The notes beneath the pieces were generated by a model. It saw nothing but the letters and a program-made list of their open reading frames with translations. It did not search any database and was not told the DNA's origin. A stretch of 64,000 bases of DNA from Streptomyces hygroscopicus (GTDB lineage Bacteria; Actinomycetota; Actinomycetes; Streptomycetales; Streptomycetaceae). Of the stretch, positions 50,962 to 59,382 are shown piece by piece; position 1 is the first letter of the stretch, and each line of letters begins with the position of its first letter. Position numbers and translations under genes: made by a program. The stretch spans positions 1 to 64,000 of the forward strand of contig NZ_LBMW01000021.1 in the NCBI RefSeq assembly GCF_026168105.1. Reading direction: 5' to 3'.

Positions 50962-51978
50962 TTGCGCAGGCATGCACAGCTGTGGGGGAAGAGGCGCGCG
51001 ACCACGAGCCGGGTCAGGACCGGCATCCAGATCGCACTGGTGACCGGCGCTGTACTCGCGGGTACAAGCGCATGCGATGCTGCCGCCCACCCGGCGGCCA
51101 CGTCCAACGGCAAGGCGGCCGCGGCGAAGGTGAGCGCCAGCCCCAAGCCGAGCACGCCGGCGGGGCCGCCGATGCTCCTGGACTCCATCGCTCCGCGAGA
51201 CGGCTCCACCGTCGGTGTGGCGATGCCGGTGTCGGTGGTCTTCAACAAGCCGGTCGCCGTCTCGGCACGAGCCGGGGTCGAGAAGGCTCTCAAGATCACG
51301 ACGTCCGTGCCGACCACCGGCGCGTGGCACTGGTTCAGCAGCACCCGCGTCGACTTCCGCCCGGAGACCTACTGGAAGCCGGGTACCACGGTCACCATCG
51401 ACGCCGAGCTGACCGGCGTCACCGACGGCAACGGCCGGTACGGGACGCACAGTTACCGTCACGCCTTCACCATCGGTGACGACAACGAGGCCAAGGTGTC
51501 GGTGACGGGCCACACCATGCAAGTCACGCACAACGGTACGGTCGTCAAGATTCTTCCCATCGACGCGGGCAGTAAGAGCTTTCCCTCTTGGGACGGCACC
51601 ATGGCGGTCATCGACAAGGAGGCCAAAGTCCACATGACCTCCTGCAGCGTCGGCATCAGCTGCACCAAGGGCGACCCGAACTACTACGACGTGACTCTCC
51701 CCTGGGACGTTCATCTCACCACCTCGGGCACCTACATCCACTACTCCAACGGCGACCCGCAACCCGGCCACGGCGAGGGCTCGCACGGCTGCGTGCACCT
51801 GTCGCTGTCCGACGCCAAGTGGTTCTACGACTTCGTCAAACAGGGCGACCCGATGACCATCACCGGCTCCCCCCGCGGCAAGGCCGCAGGCGACAACGGC
51901 TACGCGGACTTCAACCTGTCCTGGTCCCAGTGGCTCCAGAACAGCGGCGCCGGCGAGACAACGACCATCGCCTCCTGA
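50962..51978 (+). CDS. L,D-transpeptidase lipoprotein (Ig-like plus YkuD)
   Basis: A 338-residue enzyme that forms 3-3 cross-links in peptidoglycan outside the membrane. Signal with lipobox LAGTSAC, a linker, an Ig-like domain (about 75-175: PPMLLDSIAPRDGSTVGVAMPVSVVFNKPV), then the YkuD catalytic domain with HYSNGDPQPGHGEGSHGCVHLS, where the Cys after SHG is the nucleophile and the His residues complete the site. TTG 50962 has AAGGAG seven bases upstream; the in-frame upstream ATG has none. A perfect terminator follows 53 bases after the stop. Confidence 0.9.
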   Translation: MRRHAQLWGKRRATTSRVRTGIQIALVTGAVLAGTSACDAAAHPAATSNGKAAAAKVSASPKPSTPAGPPMLLDSIAPRDGSTVGVAMPVSVVFNKPVAVSARAGVEKALKITTSVPTTGAWHWFSSTRVDFRPETYWKPGTTVTIDAELTGVTDGNGRYGTHSYRHAFTIGDDNEAKVSVTGHTMQVTHNGTVVKILPIDAGSKSFPSWDGTMAVIDKEAKVHMTSCSVGISCTKGDPNYYDVTLPWDVHLTTSGTYIHYSNGDPQPGHGEGSHGCVHLSLSDAKWFYDFVKQGDPMTITGSPRGKAAGDNGYADFNLSWSQWLQNSGAGETTTIAS

Positions 51979-52031
51979 CCCAGCAGCTCTGGGCGGTCAG
52001 GGGTGCGCAAACGCCCGTCAGGGCACGGGTT

Positions 52032-52063
52032 CCGGCTCCCCGCCGCTGACGGCGGGGAGCCGG
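52032..52063 (+). terminator. Terminator after the L,D-transpeptidase
   Basis: CCGGCTCCCCGCC (52032-52044) pairs perfectly with GGCGGGGAGCCGG (52051-52063), loop of six bases, followed by TTT. It is the strongest hairpin in the window. Confidence 0.85.
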
Positions 52064-52208
52064 TTTCCCGTCCAGTGAGGATCCGGGGCGGAACCGGCAG
52101 TGTTGGTCTGCCCCCGCAACCGCTGCGCCGGGTGTGGAGCACCTGGACATGCCGCACGCCTCAGTGGGTTTGTGCGCCGCACCAAGGAGCTTCCCCATGC
52201 CTGATGGG

Positions 52209-52450
52209 TCACGTCAACGGACGTGGTGTACGGCCGAGGAGGTTGCCCGGCTCCTCCTTCACGAAGCTGCGCATCCCGCGCTCGCGGTCCTCGGCCGCGA
52301 AGAGGCCCGCGAACCAGGTGCACTCCGCCGCGAGTCCGGTCTCGGTGTCCGTCTCGAGGCCCGTGTCGATGGACTCCTTGGCGGCGCGCAGTGCGATTGC
52401 CGGCCCAGGGCGAGTTTCGTGGCCCAGGCGTGCGCCTCGCTGTACACCTC
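52209..52450 (-). pseudogene. Enoyl-CoA hydratase C-terminal fragment with one-base deletion
   Basis: On the minus strand, directly after paaE, EVYSEAHAWATKLALG is followed after loss of one G by PAIALRAAKESIDTGLETDTETGLAAE-TWFAGLFAAEDRERGMRSFVKEEPG. This is the last 70 or so residues of an enoyl-CoA hydratase/isomerase. The N-terminal three-quarters are absent. It has been a second such enzyme in the phenylacetate cluster. Confidence 0.75.
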
Positions 52451-52468
52451 GTCGGCCGGTGGTGGTCC

Positions 52469-53587
52469 TCAGCCGTCGAAGTCGACGGTCAGGGCGTCGG
52501 AGAGGGGGAAGGTCTGGCAGGTGAGGACGTAGCCGGCGTCGACCTCGGCGGGTTCGAGCGCGTAGTTGCGGCGCATGTCGGCCTCGCCCTCGGTGACCAT
52601 CGCACGGCAGGTGCCGCAGACGCCGCCCTTGCAGGCGAAGGGCAGGTCCGGACGGATGCGTGACGCCGAGTCGAGGAGGGTGGTGTCGCGAGGCAGGGCG
52701 GAGGTGGTGGAGCGGCCGTCGAGGACGACGGTGACCTGGCTCACCGGTCCGTCGGCCGGGGCCTGCGCGTGGTGTGCGGTGCGCACCGGTTCCTCGTCGG
52801 CGAAGAACAGTTCCTGGTGGATCCGGTCGCCTGACACGCCGAGTGCTGCCAGGACCCGCTGCGCGTCGCGCACCATGCCATGCGGGCCGCACAGCCACCA
52901 GTGGTCTGCGTCGGCGATGTCCACCAGGCCGTCGATGAGTGCGCCGAGCCGGTCGGCGTCCAGGCGGCCGGAGAGCAGGTCGGCCTCACGGGGCTCGCGG
53001 GACAGGACGTGGGCGAGCTGGAAACGAGTGGGGTGGAGGTCCTTGAGGTCGGCGAGCTCGTCGGCGAACATCACCGAGTCGGTGCGGCGGTTGCCGTAGA
53101 ACAGCGTGATGCGGGAGCGGTCGTCGGCGGCGAGCACGGACTCGGCGATGGACAGCATCGGGGTGATGCCCGATCCGGCGGCGACCAGGACGTGGTGACC
53201 GGGCGTGGTCAGGTCGGGCGTGAAGGCACCGGTGGGGCTCATCACCTCGATCGTGTCGCCGGGCGTCACCTCGCGGACCAGCCAGGAGGAGAACACACCA
53301 CCGGGCACCTCCCGAACCCCGATCCGCGGCCGGGACCCGACCGGCGAGCAGACCGAGTACGAGCGCCGCTCGTCGCGCCCGTCGATGCGGCGGCGCAAAG
53401 TGAGCGACTGCCCGGGAGCGAAGGCGAACTCCTGGGCCAGGCCGGGGGGGATGTCGAAACCGACGGCGACCGCGTCCTCGCACAGCCGCTGCACGGCAGC
53501 CACGCGGAGGGGGTGGAAGGCCGGGCGGCGGCGCGTGCGCCGTGCCGTGGCCAGGGCCGCGGTGCCGGCTGCCAACAGGTCTTCCAT
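52469..53587 (-). CDS. paaE: Phenylacetyl-CoA epoxidase reductase subunit
   Basis: A 372-residue reductase that passes electrons from NAD(P)H through FAD and an iron-sulfur cluster to the PaaA di-iron site. Ferredoxin-reductase motifs are RRSYSVCSPVG (FAD), VAAGSGITPMLSIAESVL (NAD(P)) and the C-terminal 2Fe-2S pattern CKGGVCGTCRAM...LTCQ. ATG 53587 overlaps the paaD stop by one base. Last intact gene of the paaABCDE operon. Confidence 0.95.
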   Translation of the reverse strand: MEDLLAAGTAALATARRTRRRPAFHPLRVAAVQRLCEDAVAVGFDIPPGLAQEFAFAPGQSLTLRRRIDGRDERRSYSVCSPVGSRPRIGVREVPGGVFSSWLVREVTPGDTIEVMSPTGAFTPDLTTPGHHVLVAAGSGITPMLSIAESVLAADDRSRITLFYGNRRTDSVMFADELADLKDLHPTRFQLAHVLSREPREADLLSGRLDADRLGALIDGLVDIADADHWWLCGPHGMVRDAQRVLAALGVSGDRIHQELFFADEEPVRTAHHAQAPADGPVSQVTVVLDGRSTTSALPRDTTLLDSASRIRPDLPFACKGGVCGTCRAMVTEGEADMRRNYALEPAEVDAGYVLTCQTFPLSDALTVDFDG

Positions 53588-54102
53588 CAGATCTCCTTGA
53601 CGTATTCGAACGGTTCGCGGCAGGCACCACAGCGCCACAGCGCCTTGCAGGAGGTGGCGCCGAAGCGGGAGGTCTCCTCCGTGTCGGCGGAACCGCAACG
53701 CGGACAGGGGACCGCGGGCCGGGCGGCGGACAGCACCAGAGGCACCGGGCCGGTCGAGGATCGCGGCGCCGGCCCGGGGGGCGCGATGCCGTGCTCGGCG
53801 AGCGAGCGGCGCCCGGCGTCAGTGATCCAGTCCGTTGTCCACGGCGGGTCGAGGACGGTGCGCACCTCCACCCGCTCGTACCCGGCGGCCTTCAGACGCG
53901 CCGCCACCTCGGCGCGCATCTCGGACATGGCCGGGCAGCCGGAGTACGTCGGGGTGAGAGTGGCCACGACGGTCCCGTCCGCAGTGAGCGACACCTCCCG
54001 CAGTACGCCGAGGTCAGCGAGGGTCAGCATGGGCAGCTCCGGGTCCGGCACCCGCTCGGCGATGTGCCGGGCGAGGCGTTCATCCGTCGGCGGGGTCACC
54101 AT
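53587..54102 (-). CDS. paaD: Phenylacetyl-CoA epoxidase assembly protein
   Basis: A 171-residue PaaD, needed for maturation of the epoxidase. An N-terminal MIP18/DUF59-type domain reads VPDPELPMLTLADLGVLREVSL...TPTYSGCPAM. A C-terminal zinc ribbon has CPRCGSADTEETSRFGATSCKALWRCGACREPFEYVK with four paired Cys. ATG 54102 overlaps the paaC end by seven bases; GTG 54099 is also possible. Confidence 0.95.
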   Translation of the reverse strand: MVTPPTDERLARHIAERVPDPELPMLTLADLGVLREVSLTADGTVVATLTPTYSGCPAMSEMRAEVAARLKAAGYERVEVRTVLDPPWTTDWITDAGRRSLAEHGIAPPGPAPRSSTGPVPLVLSAARPAVPCPRCGSADTEETSRFGATSCKALWRCGACREPFEYVKEI

Positions 54103-54926
54103 GTCGCCTCCGGGTGGGCGCGGGCCACGCTCTGCAGCTCGGCGAGCAGGAGAGCGAGGTGCTCGGTGTGATCGCCGTCGCGCCCCGCACCGGGCAACGA
54201 CTGTCCTGCCGGGAAGGGCAGCCCTGCGGCCTGGGTGACCTGGCGCAGCACGGCGGCCACCTCCTCTTGGGCGTCGTACGCGGTAAACAACTCGTCCAGA
54301 TACGGGCCCACTTGCTCCAGTGCGGCCCGCATCCGGCGGTGGGACTCCTCGGTGCCGTCGCCGAGCCGGACCACCCACTCCGCGGCGTACTGGCGGTGGT
54401 AGGTCAGTTCCTTCACGCCCTTCGCCGCGATGGCCGCAAGGACCGGGTCGGGAGAGGCGGTGAGGTGGTGGAAGTGCGCCAGCCGCCAGCTGGACAGCAC
54501 CAGCAGCCGTGCGACGCAGAACGCGAAGTCGCCGTTGGGCAGTTCGGCCAGGCGTACGGGGCGGAAGTCCTCCGCGTCGCGGAAGTAGGCGTATGCGTCC
54601 TCCCCGCGCCCGGTGCCGTCGACCTGGCCGCAGCGCGCGTACAGCAGTCGGGCCTGGCCGAGCAGGTCGAGGCCGATGTTCGCGAGCGCCACCTCCTCCT
54701 CCAGCTCGGGGGCGCGGGTGGTCCACTCGGCCAGGCGCTGGGTTGAGACGAGGGCGTCGTCGCCGAGCGCCAGGCAGGATGCGGCCAGCTCCGCGGTGTC
54801 CACGCCGTCGGGCACGGCGGTGTCCACGCCGTACAGGGGGTCCTCGAAGCCGGTGCCGAAGGCCCAGCGCTCGTCGCCGCTTTCGTGTCCCTCGGCCAGG
54901 GACAGGTAGACGTGGTCGTCGCTCAA
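54096..54926 (-). CDS. paaC: Phenylacetyl-CoA epoxidase structural subunit
   Basis: A 276-residue PaaC, the non-catalytic partner of PaaA in the di-iron epoxidase. It is all-helical with TTRAPELEEEVALANIGLDLLGQARLLY, NGDFAFCVARLLVLSSWRLAHFHHL and VKELTYHRQYAAEWVVRLGDGTEESH. Start TTG at 54926 follows TAGGAGCAGGAC, nine bases after paaB's stop. Confidence 0.95.
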   Translation of the reverse strand: MSDDHVYLSLAEGHESGDERWAFGTGFEDPLYGVDTAVPDGVDTAELAASCLALGDDALVSTQRLAEWTTRAPELEEEVALANIGLDLLGQARLLYARCGQVDGTGRGEDAYAYFRDAEDFRPVRLAELPNGDFAFCVARLLVLSSWRLAHFHHLTASPDPVLAAIAAKGVKELTYHRQYAAEWVVRLGDGTEESHRRMRAALEQVGPYLDELFTAYDAQEEVAAVLRQVTQAAGLPFPAGQSLPGAGRDGDHTEHLALLLAELQSVARAHPEATW

Positions 54927-54935
54927 GTCCTGCTC

Positions 54936-55238
54936 CTAGATGTGGGGGACGTCGTCGGGGATGTCGTAGAAGGTCGGGTGCCGGTACACCTTGTCGGCGC
55001 TGGGCGCGAAGAACGGGTCCTTCTCGTCGCGTGTGGAGGCCGCGATGTGCTCGGAGCGCACCGCCCAGATGCTCACGCCCTCGTTGCGCCGGGTATACAG
55101 GTCCCGGGCGTGGGTGAGGGCCATACGGTCGTCGGCGGCGTGCAGCGAACCCACATGGACGTGGTTCAGGCCGCGCTTTCCGCGTACGAACACCTCATAC
55201 AGCGGCCAATCGTCCCTCTGATGCTGCGTGGTGCTCAT
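54936..55238 (-). CDS. paaB: Phenylacetyl-CoA epoxidase subunit B
   Basis: A 100-residue PaaB with the family sequence DDWPLYEVFVRGKRGLNHVHVGSLHAADDRMALTHARDLYTRRNEGVSIWAVRSEHI. It bridges epoxidase subcomplexes. The ATG overlaps the paaA stop by four bases. Length and sequence match the family closely. Confidence 0.95.
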   Translation of the reverse strand: MSTTQHQRDDWPLYEVFVRGKRGLNHVHVGSLHAADDRMALTHARDLYTRRNEGVSIWAVRSEHIAASTRDEKDPFFAPSADKVYRHPTFYDIPDDVPHI

Positions 55239-56221
55239 GCTGCCGCTCCCTTGTGTGCCCGGGTGGCCTGCTTGGCCGCGTGTGCGGCGGCCGCCTCGCG
55301 TACCCAGGTGCCCTCCTCGTGAGCGGTCCGGCGCCGCTCGATGCGCTGGGCGTTGCAGGGGCCGTCGCCGGAGATCACACGCTGGAACTCGTCCCAGTCG
55401 GGTGTACCGAAGTCGTGGTGGCCGCGCTCCTGGTCCCAGCGCAGCTCGGGGTCGGGCAGAGTCACGCCGAGCTTGGCCGCCTGCGGGACGGTCATGTCGA
55501 CGAAGCGCTGGCGCAGTTCGTCGTTGCTGTGCCGCTTGATCCTCCAGGCCATGGAAGCGGCCGAGTTGGGGGAGTTGTCGTCCGGCGGGCCGAACATCAT
55601 CAGTGACGGCCACCACCAGCGGTTCACGGCGTCCTGGACCATCTCGCGCTGGGCGTCGGTGCCGCGCATCATCGTCATCAGCAGTTCGTAGCCCTGCCGT
55701 TGGTGGAAGGACTCCTCCTTGCAGATCCGCACCATGGCACGCGCATAGGGCCCGTACGAGCTGCGGCACAGCGGCACTTGATTGCAGATGGCCGCGCCAT
55801 CGACGAACCAGCCGATCACGCCGACGTCGGCGAAGTTCGGCGTCGGGTAGTTGAAGATCGACGAATACTTCTGGCGTCCCTCGATGAGCCACTCGGTGAG
55901 CTGCGCGCGGTCGGCGCCCAGGGTTTCGGCCGCCGAGTACAGGTAGAGCCCGTGGCCGGCCTCGTCCTGCACCTTCGCGAACAAGATCGCCTTGCGCCGC
56001 AGCGAGGGGGCGCGGGTGATCCACTCGCCCTCCGGCTGCATGCCGATGATCTCCGAGTGCGCGTGCTGCGCCACCTGCCGGATCAGCGTCTTGCGGTAGC
56101 CCTCCGGCATCCAGTCGCGTGGCTCGATCCGCTGATTGAGCGCGATTGTGGCGTCGAAGTGTTCCTGGAGATCCGACCCGGCGCCGCCCGCCGTCGACCG
56201 GCTTGATTGTGACGTGGCCAT
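55235..56221 (-). CDS. paaA: Phenylacetyl-CoA epoxidase catalytic subunit
   Basis: A 328-residue PaaA, which uses a di-iron centre and O2 to form the ring 1,2-epoxide of phenylacetyl-CoA. Iron-binding ExxH pairs are seen in AKVQDEAGHGLYLY and ICKEESFHQRQGYELL, and RRKAILFAKVQDEAGHG and NRWWWPSLMMFGPPDD are typical. ATG 56221 follows AGGTGGTACAG; a GTG nine bases earlier is alternative. First gene of its operon; a partial PaaR-like site lies just upstream. Confidence 0.95.
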   Translation of the reverse strand: MATSQSSRSTAGGAGSDLQEHFDATIALNQRIEPRDWMPEGYRKTLIRQVAQHAHSEIIGMQPEGEWITRAPSLRRKAILFAKVQDEAGHGLYLYSAAETLGADRAQLTEWLIEGRQKYSSIFNYPTPNFADVGVIGWFVDGAAICNQVPLCRSSYGPYARAMVRICKEESFHQRQGYELLMTMMRGTDAQREMVQDAVNRWWWPSLMMFGPPDDNSPNSAASMAWRIKRHSNDELRQRFVDMTVPQAAKLGVTLPDPELRWDQERGHHDFGTPDWDEFQRVISGDGPCNAQRIERRRTAHEEGTWVREAAAAHAAKQATRAHKGAAA

Positions 56222-56561
56222 CTGTACCACCTTCCCCTACCGACCGTTCTTCTGGATCATGTTGTGGTGAGTCCCTCGTGCTTCTGCCATGTGCGGGGCC
56301 TGGTTCAGCGTCCCGAGAAGGACGGCTGCCGGTGCGCGAGGAGGACCCGCACCGCGCCCTGGTGGTCCTTTGTGCTGCCCAGCGGTTCCTGCGCCACAGC
56401 CTCGCGTCGTGGTAGGGCGGGAGCACCTGCCGCGCCCCCGCTGCGCAGCAGCGCCTTGGCCCCGGGGTACGCGGTCGTGGGACCTGCGGCGGGACGCGGA
56501 GGTGCGCAGCGGCTGACAGTGCCGTGCCGCGGTGGTTCGGCCACGGCCGAGGCGGTGGTGC
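56222..56561. other. Intergenic region between paaH and paaA
   Basis: 340 bases that should hold the paaA promoter. The PaaR-like half site near 56239-56252 is the only clear signal. No gene seen; the paaH stop lies at its right end. Confidence 0.5.
56239..56252 (-). promoter_or_regulatory. Partial PaaR-like operator before paaA
   Basis: ACCGACCGTTCTTC matches the perfect palindrome at 61153-61166 in 10 of 14 bases, with the left half best kept. It lies 18-31 bases upstream of the paaA ATG, close to the ribosome site, a position suited to repression. Confidence 0.45.
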
Positions 56562-57416
56562 TCACTGCCATGTGTAAAACCCCAGTCCGCTCTTGCGCCC
56601 CAGCTCGCCGCGGGCGACCTTCTCCCGCAGCAGCCGGGGCGGAGCGAAGCGCTCGCCGAGCGTGGTGTGCAGGTGCTCGGCGATGGCGAGACGTACGTCG
56701 AGCCCGACCAGGTCGGTCAGGCGCAGCGGACCCATCGGGTGCTTGTAGCCGAGCCGCATGGCGTCGTCGATGGCCTCCGGCTGAGCGACGCCCTCCTCGA
56801 CCATGCGGATCGCCTCCAGGCCCAGCGCCACGCCGAGGCGGCTGCTGGCGAAGCCGGGGGAGTCCTTGACGACGACATCCTTCTTGCCGAGGCAGCGCGT
56901 CCAGCCGAGTGCACGGTGCAGGGTGCCGGCGTCGGTGCCGGGCGCGAGGACGATCTCGACCAGCTCGGAGGCCGGCACGGGGTTGAAGAAGTGCATGCCC
57001 AGGAAGCGGCCGGGCCGGGTGAGCGCGCAGGCGAGTTCGGCGACCGACAAGGAACTGGTGTTGCTTGCCAGCACCGTGCTCGGGCTCACGGCCTTCTCGG
57101 CGGCGGCCAGGAGACGGGCCTTGAGCGCGGCGTCCTCAAAAACGGCCTCCACGACCAGGTCTGCCTCCGGGGGCAGGGCGTCGACGCGCTGAATCGTCGA
57201 CACGCGGGCGAGCACCTGCTGGGCGGGCTCGGACAGCAGGTTGCGCTCGGCGGCTCGCTGCAGGCCGACGGCGACGCGGTCCAAGGCCGCGACAGCGGCG
57301 CCGTGGCTGCTTTCCACGACGGTCACCGACGAGCCGGCCGCCGCGAAGGACTGCGCGATCCCGGCGCCCATACGGCCGCCGCCGATCACCCCGACGACTG
57401 CGGGTGCTGAGGTCAT
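56562..57416 (-). CDS. paaH: 3-hydroxyacyl-CoA dehydrogenase
   Basis: A 284-residue 3-hydroxyacyl-CoA dehydrogenase. NAD-binding GVIGGGRMGAGIAQSFAAAG, the catalytic His segment RFLGMHFFNPVPASELVEIV, and DSPGFASSRLGVALGLEAIRMVEEGVA with YKHPMGPLRLTDLVGLD are present. In phenylacetate catabolism it oxidises the 3-hydroxyadipyl-CoA intermediate. Start ATG overlaps the end of the hydratase gene. Last gene of the paaN operon; the symbol is from context. Confidence 0.9.
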   Translation of the reverse strand: MTSAPAVVGVIGGGRMGAGIAQSFAAAGSSVTVVESSHGAAVAALDRVAVGLQRAAERNLLSEPAQQVLARVSTIQRVDALPPEADLVVEAVFEDAALKARLLAAAEKAVSPSTVLASNTSSLSVAELACALTRPGRFLGMHFFNPVPASELVEIVLAPGTDAGTLHRALGWTRCLGKKDVVVKDSPGFASSRLGVALGLEAIRMVEEGVAQPEAIDDAMRLGYKHPMGPLRLTDLVGLDVRLAIAEHLHTTLGERFAPPRLLREKVARGELGRKSGLGFYTWQ

Positions 57417-58162
57417 GCGCGGCTCCTCTTTTCCAGGAAACGTGCCATGCGGTCCTTCTTGTCCTCTCCTTCGAACAGCAGGGCCTGGGCCAGGTCGTCG
57501 GCGACCGGGTGGGCGCCGGGGGAGTCGACGACGAGTTTCGTCAGGCGCAGGGCCATGGCCGAGGAGCGGGCCATGCGGTCCAGCAGCGCGTGCGCTTCGT
57601 CCAGCAGCTTGTCTGCCGGGACAACGGCGATGACCAGCCCGGCCGCCAGCGCCGCCGGCGCGTCGAGGTTCCGCCCGGCGAGCAGCACTTGCTTGGCGAC
57701 CGACTCGCCGACCAGTTCGGGCAGCCGCCAGCAGGCGCCGGCCGCGGCGAGGATGCCGAGGCCCGGCTCGGGGTTGCCGAAGACGGCGTCCTCTGCGGCG
57801 ATACGCAGGTCGCAGGCGTACGCCAGCTCCGCGCCGCCACCCAGGGCCCAGCCGTCGACGGCGGCGACCGTGGGCATGGGCAGTCGCCGCACCCGCTCGA
57901 ACAGGCGGCTGTTGATGCCCTGCAGGGCCTCGCTGCTGCCGCGCCGCAGCAGTTCGGCGATGTCGGCGCCGCCCGCGAAGACACCAGCGTGGCCCGTGAG
58001 CAGCAGCAGCTTCGGCGTACGCGTCAAGCGGTCGCACACCTCGTGCAACTCGTCGATCATGCGGCCGCTGATGGCATTGCGGGCCTCGGGACGGTGCAGG
58101 GTGACAACGACCCGGTCCTCGCGCTCTTCGACCTGGAGCGTTTCGTACGTGCCCTCGCTCAT
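57413..58162 (-). CDS. Enoyl-CoA hydratase/isomerase (PaaF/PaaG-like)
   Basis: A 249-residue crotonase-fold enzyme. Oxyanion-hole strands are seen in LTGHAGVFAGGADIAELL and AAVDGWALGGGAELAYACDLRIAAEDAVFGNPEPGLG, where a Glu follows the usual GxPE position. In this cluster it should be the hydratase (PaaF) or the epoxide isomerase (PaaG); sequence alone does not decide. ATG 58162 overlaps the thiolase stop, and its own stop overlaps paaH. Confidence 0.9.
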   Translation of the reverse strand: MSEGTYETLQVEEREDRVVVTLHRPEARNAISGRMIDELHEVCDRLTRTPKLLLLTGHAGVFAGGADIAELLRRGSSEALQGINSRLFERVRRLPMPTVAAVDGWALGGGAELAYACDLRIAAEDAVFGNPEPGLGILAAAGACWRLPELVGESVAKQVLLAGRNLDAPAALAAGLVIAVVPADKLLDEAHALLDRMARSSAMALRLTKLVVDSPGAHPVADDLAQALLFEGEDKKDRMARFLEKRSRA

Positions 58163-59382
58163 GTCCGCTCCACCAGCATCGCGACGCCCTGGCCGACACC
58201 GACGCACAAAGTCGCCAGTCCGCGGCGGGCATCCTCGCGTTCCAGCCGGCCGAGGAGCGTGAGCAGGATGCGAGCGCCGGAGCAGCCCAGCGGGTGGCCC
58301 AGCGCGATGGCGCCGCCGTCGGCGTTGACCTTGTCCTCGTCGAGCTTCAAGCGGCGGATCACGGCCAGCGCCTGTGCGGCGAATGCCTCATTCAACTCGA
58401 CCGCATCCAGGCCGCCCGTCTGCCATCCGGCGCGGGCCAGGGCCTTCTCGGTGGCGGGCACCGGGCCGAGACCCATGACATGGGGCTGGACACCGGCCGA
58501 GGCGGAGGTGACGATCCGGGCCCGCGGGGTGAGCCCGTACCGCTTCACGGCTGCGGCGCTCGCCACCACCAGTGCGGCGGCGCCGTCGGACAGCGGCGAA
58601 GAAGAACCCGCGGTGACGATGCCGTCCTTGCGGAAGATGGTGCGCAGCGTGCCGAGCTTGTCCAGCGAGGTGGAAGGACGCGGCCCCTCGTCGTGGGTGA
58701 CCTCCCCGTCTTTCACCGCAACGGGCACGATCTCACGGTCGAAGCGGCCCGCGTCCCGTGCCGCAACAGCCCGCTGGTGGCTGCGCAGGGCGAACGCGTC
58801 GGACTCGGCCCGGGTGATGCCGTCCAGGGCCGCGACCTCTTCTGCGGTCTCGCCCATCGACAGGGTCACCTTCATCCTCTCCGGTCCGGCGCCCTGCGGT
58901 ATGTCCCGGTCGGCGGCGGCGAAGCGCGGGTTGGTGAAGCGCCAGCCCAGGGCGGTGTCGTGGACCGCGCCCGGCTTGGCCCACGGCGTGCCGGGTTTCT
59001 CCATGACCCACGGGGCCCGGGTCATCGACTCCACCCCGCCTGCCACGACCAACTCGGCCTCACCGGCCCGGATCGCCTGGGCGGCCGCGGCGACTGCGGT
59101 CAGGCCCGAGGCACACAGCCGGTTGACGGTGTAGCCGGGCACGGTGTGGGGGAGCCCGGCCAGCAGCACGGCCATACGCGCGACGTCCCGGTTGTCCTCA
59201 CCGGCCTGGTTGGCCGCGCCGAGGATCACCTCGTCCACCGCCTCGGCAGGAACGCCGGAGCGGCGCACGGCCTCGCCGACGACGAGGGCCGCCAGGTCGT
59301 CGGGGCGGACGGAGGCCAGGGCACCGCCGTAGCGGCCCTGTGGGGTGCGGGCTCCGTCGACCAGGTAGACCTCGTCAGGCAT
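58159..59382 (-). CDS. Acyl-CoA thiolase (PaaJ/PcaF-like)
   Basis: A 407-residue thiolase. The nucleophile is in NRLCASGLTAVA, the second part of the site in ELNEAFAAQAL and GHPLGCSGARI, and the C-terminal Cys in ATLCVGVGQGVA. It would cleave 3-oxoadipyl-CoA or the dehydro form to acetyl-CoA and succinyl-CoA. Overlaps paaN by eight bases and the hydratase by four. The symbol is left blank as paaJ and pcaF cannot be separated here. Confidence 0.9.
   Translation of the reverse strand: MPDEVYLVDGARTPQGRYGGALASVRPDDLAALVVGEAVRRSGVPAEAVDEVILGAANQAGEDNRDVARMAVLLAGLPHTVPGYTVNRLCASGLTAVAAAAQAIRAGEAELVVAGGVESMTRAPWVMEKPGTPWAKPGAVHDTALGWRFTNPRFAAADRDIPQGAGPERMKVTLSMGETAEEVAALDGITRAESDAFALRSHQRAVAARDAGRFDREIVPVAVKDGEVTHDEGPRPSTSLDKLGTLRTIFRKDGIVTAGSSSPLSDGAAALVVASAAAVKRYGLTPRARIVTSASAGVQPHVMGLGPVPATEKALARAGWQTGGLDAVELNEAFAAQALAVIRRLKLDEDKVNADGGAIALGHPLGCSGARILLTLLGRLEREDARRGLATLCVGVGQGVAMLVERT

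Noticed and set aside
52060..52130. Cobalamin riboswitch-like piece CTGCCCCCGCAACCG
   Set aside because: The conserved box matches, but the preceding GGAA/CCGG spacing is wrong, there is no second conserved box downstream, and no plus-strand gene follows. It lies just behind a terminator.
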